Part shown: positions 33,247 through 37,513 of the stretch, piece by piece
Position numbering within the stretch: the stretch's first letter is position 1
How the letters are laid out: each line of letters begins with the position of its first letter
NCBI GenBank assembly: GCA_947074205.1
Contig: CAMTOQ010000030.1
Coordinates: 1 to 37,513 of the forward strand
Direction of reading: 5' to 3'
DNA: 37,513 bases
Origin: an uncultured Bacteroides sp.
GTDB taxonomy: Bacteria; Bacteroidota; Bacteroidia; Bacteroidales; Bacteroidaceae
The notes under the pieces: generated by a model
Told to the model about the DNA's origin: nothing
Databases searched by the model: none
The model's input: the letters and a program-made list of their open reading frames with translations, nothing else
Translations under genes and position numbers: made by a program

Positions 33247-36200
33247 ATGAGAAAACAATTCTTATTTACACTAATGCTGATGCTCTGTGTCACCGGAATT
33301 GTTCGCGCAACGTCTACCGTCACTATCCATGTGAGTGAGCCAGGAAAGTTGTGGGAGCAGATGGGCGAGATGGGCATCGATCCCGAAACTGTGACTAGTC
33401 TCACATTGGTAGACTCTATCAACGTGAAAGACTTTCAGACGATGAGAATACTTATGCCGGCACTGGAGAATATTGACCTCCGTGGTACAGGTATTAGAAC
33501 GATCCCCGAAAAAGCTTTCGACGGCAAGAGTAGCCTTATTACTTGCTATGTACCTGACGAAGTAATTTCTATTGGCGCATATGCATTCCGCGAATGTAGA
33601 CAATTGACCAACATCCCTTTTGGGAATAGTATCAGTTACATTGGCAGTTACGCCTTCAATTATTGTCAATCGATGACAGGTGATATAGTATTCCCTGATT
33701 CTTCTTTAAGCATTGGAGATTACGCATTTCAAGAGTCTGGAATAACCAGTGTTACCTTTGGTGATGGATACTTACAGATGCAGTATGGCGCATTCAGATA
33801 TTGCTATCGCTTAACTAAAGCTGATATGAGCAAATGTTCGCTATATAGCATTCAATCTTCGATTTTTGAGAGCTGTAGTAGTTTAAGCGAGGTTAGCCTC
33901 CCTGAAAAAGGAGACAATTCAATGATGGGAATGAGTGGATACTACATTGATAGCAACGCCTTCCATTATACAGGAATCACTAAAATAACTCTTCCTGCTG
34001 CAATTTCTCAGCTACAAAGCTACTCGTTCAGCAGTTGCTATTATCTAAAAGAGATCAACGTACTCAGTACAACTCCTATTGCAGCCTCTGAAAATGCTTT
34101 CAGCAGCTTAGACAAAACCCAATGTATCGTCAATGTCCCCACAGGTTCTTCCTTTGATTACCGTGTGGCCGAAGAGTGGTCAACATTTGGTAACAAAATC
34201 CAAGAGATGGGTATCAAGGTGGAGATTGGCGACAACGGTACAATCTACCACAACAACAGCAAGGTAATCAACAATGAGGTTATCTTCAACTACTCGCAAG
34301 CAGAGAATTTTGTGGCTGTGCCCAAAGATGGTTACGAGGTAGACAAAGTGACTTTCGCTAAGGAAGATGTAGTTGTTAGCAACAACTCATTCACTGTAGG
34401 CGAGGATGTGAAGTCGGGCGTACTTAGCGTGACTTTCCGATTAAAGAAATTCAATCTTAACATCAACACGACTGGCAATGGTGTGTTGAAAGTCGGTGAT
34501 AAAATCTATTCAGGACAAAAAACGCTGCAGGTAGACAGCGCATCTGTAGTAAACTTCACTATAGAGCCACTACCCGGTTTTGTAGCAAGCAAGATTGAAT
34601 ATAACGACCTCCCTTGTGTTGCACAGATGGACGGTACTGTATTTGTCACTCCATTTGCCAAGGACACGGCTACTCTTTATGTAGAGTTTGCTTCGCAAGA
34701 GTCAATGGGTGCAATGTATACCGTCAATCTATCTATTGGTGACAACGGATCGGTGGTTTACCAAAACACGCCGATGATGGCACAAACCAACATCAGCGTA
34801 AAGGAGAACGATCGTCCTGAGTTTATCATCACTCCACGCCAACATTACCGCATTGCTCGCGTGAGCTATGGCGGTAAGAATGTAACTTCGCAAGTAGTAG
34901 ACGGTGTATTTGTAGCCGAAGAGGTAACTGCTTCTACTCAACTAGAGGTAACTTTCGAAATGGATACCGAAGTGGTAGTGGATATGGAGTATGCCGGTAC
35001 GCTTAACACCTTGCTTAGCAGCGAGCACTTGGCTATCATTACTCACCTTACTTTGAAGGGCCAGATTAATGAGAGCGATTTCGCTACGATGATGAATAAT
35101 ATGATAGTGTTGTCTGTTATTGATTTGTATGAAACTACAATGAATTACGGTGGTATGGAAGGTTATATTCCTTATATGGCTTTCTGTTTGAGTAGCGACA
35201 CACCAGAAGGTAAAGAGACTCTGACTGAAATACGCCTGCCTAAAAACACACGTCAGATTGGGCAGTATGCTTTTGCAGGTTGTTTTAGTTTGAAGAAGGT
35301 GAACTTTGCGGAATTGACGGAGCTAACAGGAATTGACAATCATGCATTCAGAAAGACAGGATTAGAAACAGCCGATTTATCTAACACTAAGATTACTTCA
35401 CTTTCTAATTATGAATTCTACGAAAATAGCTCACTTAAAGAGGTGAAGTTCCCTAGTAGTTTGACTACTATTGATGGCCAATTCCAAAATAGTAAGATTA
35501 CTTCTGTAGATTTGAGCCATACAAAGGTTAAGTCAATTCCGAGCTGGGCATTTTCTAGTTGCAACAATTTGGAAGAAGCACTTCTCCCTGCTACAATTGA
35601 AATGATTGGCAGTTATGCATTCTACAACACGAAGATCACTAGCATAGATTTATCTACACTAGATAAGCTAAAGTCTATAAATGAGTACGTATTCCAATAT
35701 TGTGAAAACCTAAAAGAAGTAAAGTTCCCTAGCAACCTTACATCTATTGACAATGGTGCTTTCTACTATTGTAGAACCCTAGAACAAATAATTCTTCCTT
35801 CAAGCATCACTAAAATCGGCAACTCGGCATTTTATGGCACTGCCATCACAGAGCTTGACCTCTCGGAACTAACAAAACTAAAAACAATACCTAGTAGTGC
35901 ATTTTCTTCTTCGTCTAATCTCAAAAAGGTAATACTTCCAATTGGAATCACCTCTGTCGAGAATGACGCATTTAGTGGCTCACCTATTGAGAACTTCAAC
36001 TTAGCAGAATGCACTAAGCTTGAATCAATCGGCAACCATGCTTTCAACGCTATCCGCCTAAACGGATTGTTAGAAATTCCTGCCGGAGTAACAACTATTG
36101 GATCATATGCATTCTCTAACAACAGTCCTATCTGTAGAGTCAATGCTATAGTGCCTCCTACTTTGCCTCTTGACGGATTTGGAGCGAGCATGGACGGCAA

Positions 36201-37513
36201 TGGTTTGGTGGCAGTTTTTGTTCCGGAGCAAAGCCTTGCGGCTTACAAAAAAGCACCAGGATGGGAAGAATATAGCATCCTTGGTGGCGAATTGCACGTT
36301 GCTGTAGACGTGACTCAACCGGGTAACTTGGCTGTAGACATTGCCGAACAAGGTAAGACATCTCCTGCTTTGGTAACACATCTTACTATTAAGAGTGGTA
36401 AGCTAAATGAGGTTGACTTTGGTGTGTTGCGCAGCAATATGACAGTTCTTCTCCATCTTGATATGGCGGGTGCTGATGCGGAGATTATCCCTACCAAAGC
36501 CCTTCTAGATAAGAAGACGCTAATGAGCGTCGTTCTACCTAATAATGTAATGACCATTGGCGAGGAAGCATTCAAAGGTTGTGGCTCGCTACAAGAGACC
36601 TTGGTGTTACCGGAATCTCTGACAACTATCGGCGATAAAGCTTTCGAGAAGTGTACATCACTCCCAGAAGTTGTATTCCCTAGCAGCCTGACTAAAATTG
36701 GCGCTAGCGCATTTAGAAGCTGTAGCTCATTACAACAAGAGATTACATTCCCCGAGAACCTTATTTCAATAGGTGGGTATGCATTCGAAGGTTGTAGCAG
36801 ACTGTTTGGTACGCTTACCTTCCCTGCTTCATTGCTATCTATTGACGAAGCAAGCGATGAAAGCCATTGGAACTATTTAGGAAGAGCATTTGCCAACTGT
36901 AACAATATCACCGGTGTAGACTTCTCAGCATCTACTAAAATGACTAAGCTAGCACAGGAGACTTTCTATGACTGTAACAACTTGCAATCTGTGATTCTCC
37001 CTGCTAACCTACAGACTATAGAAAACTCCGTATTCTACAGTTGTCCTAAGCTAGAGAGTGTGATTCTCCCTGAGAATCTGCAGTCTATCCAACAAAAAGC
37101 GTTCTACAACTGCTCTAGCCTTGTAAATATCAACTTCCCTGCTACACTAACTCGAATCGGCGAAGAGGCATTCTATAGTTGCCAATCGCTTAAAGTAGCA
37201 GACTTCTCGGAATGTACCGAATTTACGACTATCGAAAGAAGTGCATTCGACTACTGTAAGAAGTTGGAGACTGTGAATCTTCCTGAATCGGTAAACTTTA
37301 TCGGTGACTATGCATTTAGAGAGTGTAGAGTACTAGCTAACCTTACTGTATTTGGTAAAGTGCCTGCACAACTAGGCGAATATGTGTTCCGCCGTGTAAA
37401 TACGGATGTATGTGTATTGTCTATCCCTACTAGCTCGTTCAAAGATTATTTGACGGCTGCACAATGGGGTGCATTTGTGGTGATGCGTAAGGCGATCGAT
37501 GTATTGCTAGACG
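33247..37513 (+). CDS. BspA-like leucine-rich repeat surface protein, 3' truncated by the window (1422+ aa)
   Basis: The frame is open from the ATG at 33247 to the right edge without a stop. A signal peptide (MRKQFLFT...VRA, about 1-21) is followed by three modules, at about 22-320, 576-1010 and 1018 onward. Each opens with a header of the pattern G.L...(V/I)T.LT followed by DF, continues with LRR_5/BspA repeats (for example LPASLTTIG-like and YAFEGCSRL-like units), and modules 1 and 2 close with VP..S...Y..A..W. Residues about 323-575 hold three divergent InlB B-repeat-like units starting GIKVEIGDNGTI, FNLNINTTGNGV and YTVNLSIGDNGS. BspA-like proteins of oral and gut Bacteroidales bind host matrix proteins or other bacteria. 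The missing C-terminus probably carries the sorting signal. Repeat-rich DNA makes size variation likely. Confidence 0.85.
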   Translation, partial: MRKQFLFTLMLMLCVTGIVRATSTVTIHVSEPGKLWEQMGEMGIDPETVTSLTLVDSINVKDFQTMRILMPALENIDLRGTGIRTIPEKAFDGKSSLITCYVPDEVISIGAYAFRECRQLTNIPFGNSISYIGSYAFNYCQSMTGDIVFPDSSLSIGDYAFQESGITSVTFGDGYLQMQYGAFRYCYRLTKADMSKCSLYSIQSSIFESCSSLSEVSLPEKGDNSMMGMSGYYIDSNAFHYTGITKITLPAAISQLQSYSFSSCYYLKEINVLSTTPIAASENAFSSLDKTQCIVNVPTGSSFDYRVAEEWSTFGNKIQEMGIKVEIGDNGTIYHNNSKVINNEVIFNYSQAENFVAVPKDGYEVDKVTFAKEDVVVSNNSFTVGEDVKSGVLSVTFRLKKFNLNINTTGNGVLKVGDKIYSGQKTLQVDSASVVNFTIEPLPGFVASKIEYNDLPCVAQMDGTVFVTPFAKDTATLYVEFASQESMGAMYTVNLSIGDNGSVVYQNTPMMAQTNISVKENDRPEFIITPRQHYRIARVSYGGKNVTSQVVDGVFVAEEVTASTQLEVTFEMDTEVVVDMEYAGTLNTLLSSEHLAIITHLTLKGQINESDFATMMNNMIVLSVIDLYETTMNYGGMEGYIPYMAFCLSSDTPEGKETLTEIRLPKNTRQIGQYAFAGCFSLKKVNFAELTELTGIDNHAFRKTGLETADLSNTKITSLSNYEFYENSSLKEVKFPSSLTTIDGQFQNSKITSVDLSHTKVKSIPSWAFSSCNNLEEALLPATIEMIGSYAFYNTKITSIDLSTLDKLKSINEYVFQYCENLKEVKFPSNLTSIDNGAFYYCRTLEQIILPSSITKIGNSAFYGTAITELDLSELTKLKTIPSSAFSSSSNLKKVILPIGITSVENDAFSGSPIENFNLAECTKLESIGNHAFNAIRLNGLLEIPAGVTTIGSYAFSNNSPICRVNAIVPPTLPLDGFGASMDGNGLVAVFVPEQSLAAYKKAPGWEEYSILGGELHVAVDVTQPGNLAVDIAEQGKTSPALVTHLTIKSGKLNEVDFGVLRSNMTVLLHLDMAGADAEIIPTKALLDKKTLMSVVLPNNVMTIGEEAFKGCGSLQETLVLPESLTTIGDKAFEKCTSLPEVVFPSSLTKIGASAFRSCSSLQQEITFPENLISIGGYAFEGCSRLFGTLTFPASLLSIDEASDESHWNYLGRAFANCNNITGVDFSASTKMTKLAQETFYDCNNLQSVILPANLQTIENSVFYSCPKLESVILPENLQSIQQKAFYNCSSLVNINFPATLTRIGEEAFYSCQSLKVADFSECTEFTTIERSAFDYCKKLETVNLPESVNFIGDYAFRECRVLANLTVFGKVPAQLGEYVFRRVNTDVCVLSIPTSSFKDYLTAAQWGAFVVMRKAIDVLLD

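Noticed and set aside
33500..37500. Regularly repeated short sequences resembling a repeat array
   Set aside because: They are degenerate codons of LRR_5/BspA protein repeats in an open frame, not a CRISPR array.

Overview
The window reads as chromosomal DNA of a Bacteroidales bacterium. The evidence is FimA/Mfa-type (type V pilus) lipoprotein genes, DUF3575 and DUF3868 proteins, C-terminal domains of the type IX secretion system (T9SS) kind, BspA-like leucine-rich repeats, and several promoters resembling the Bacteroidetes TTTG/TAnnTTTG consensus. The T9SS tails point towards a Porphyromonas-, Prevotella- or Parabacteroides-like relative. The species cannot be named from sequence reading alone. 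I saw no tRNA, rRNA, insertion sequence, phage or CRISPR array.

Layout. (1) Positions 1-9791, plus strand: the 3' part of a pilus operon, with a truncated Mfa2/FimB-type anchor, an Mfa1-like pilin, an accessory lipoprotein, an 1806-residue T9SS cargo protein and a TlpA-like thioredoxin lipoprotein. (2) 9788-11332, minus strand: an MscS-type channel with a lipoprotein signal, converging on operon 1 with overlapping stop codons. (3) 11333-11787: a divergent regulatory region. (4) 11788-25402, plus strand: a second, complete and paralogous pilus operon, with a DUF3575 barrel, a DUF3868/OmpA-like protein, a probable stalk pilin, a 13-bp intercistronic hairpin, an Mfa2-type anchor, an Mfa1-like pilin, an accessory lipoprotein and an 1829-residue T9SS cargo protein, followed by a clear terminator. 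(5) 25742-30385, minus strand: envelope genes, namely an LtaS-type alkaline-phosphatase-fold transferase, a LpxL/HtrB-type acyltransferase, a GT9 glycosyltransferase and a DUF4254 protein. (6) 30503-31546, plus strand: pdxB. (7) 31763 to the end, plus strand: a secreted cohesin-like/dockerin/cohesin-like protein, then a very large BspA-like LRR protein that runs off the window.

How the genes may work together. Each pilus operon codes for an outer-membrane lipoprotein anchor, one or more pilins carrying a lipobox and a conserved arginine suited to protease maturation, a lipoprotein without the usual C-terminal Pro-Trp strand (possible tip or cap), and a giant cysteine-containing protein with a T9SS tail. 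This resembles the Porphyromonas gingivalis mfa locus, where Mfa5 is a large T9SS-exported tip component, but I see no von Willebrand A motif in these two giants. The operons are old paralogues, clearly related along their length but much diverged. The cohesin/dockerin and LRR proteins add further surface-exposed or secreted products, so most of the window is devoted to the cell surface.
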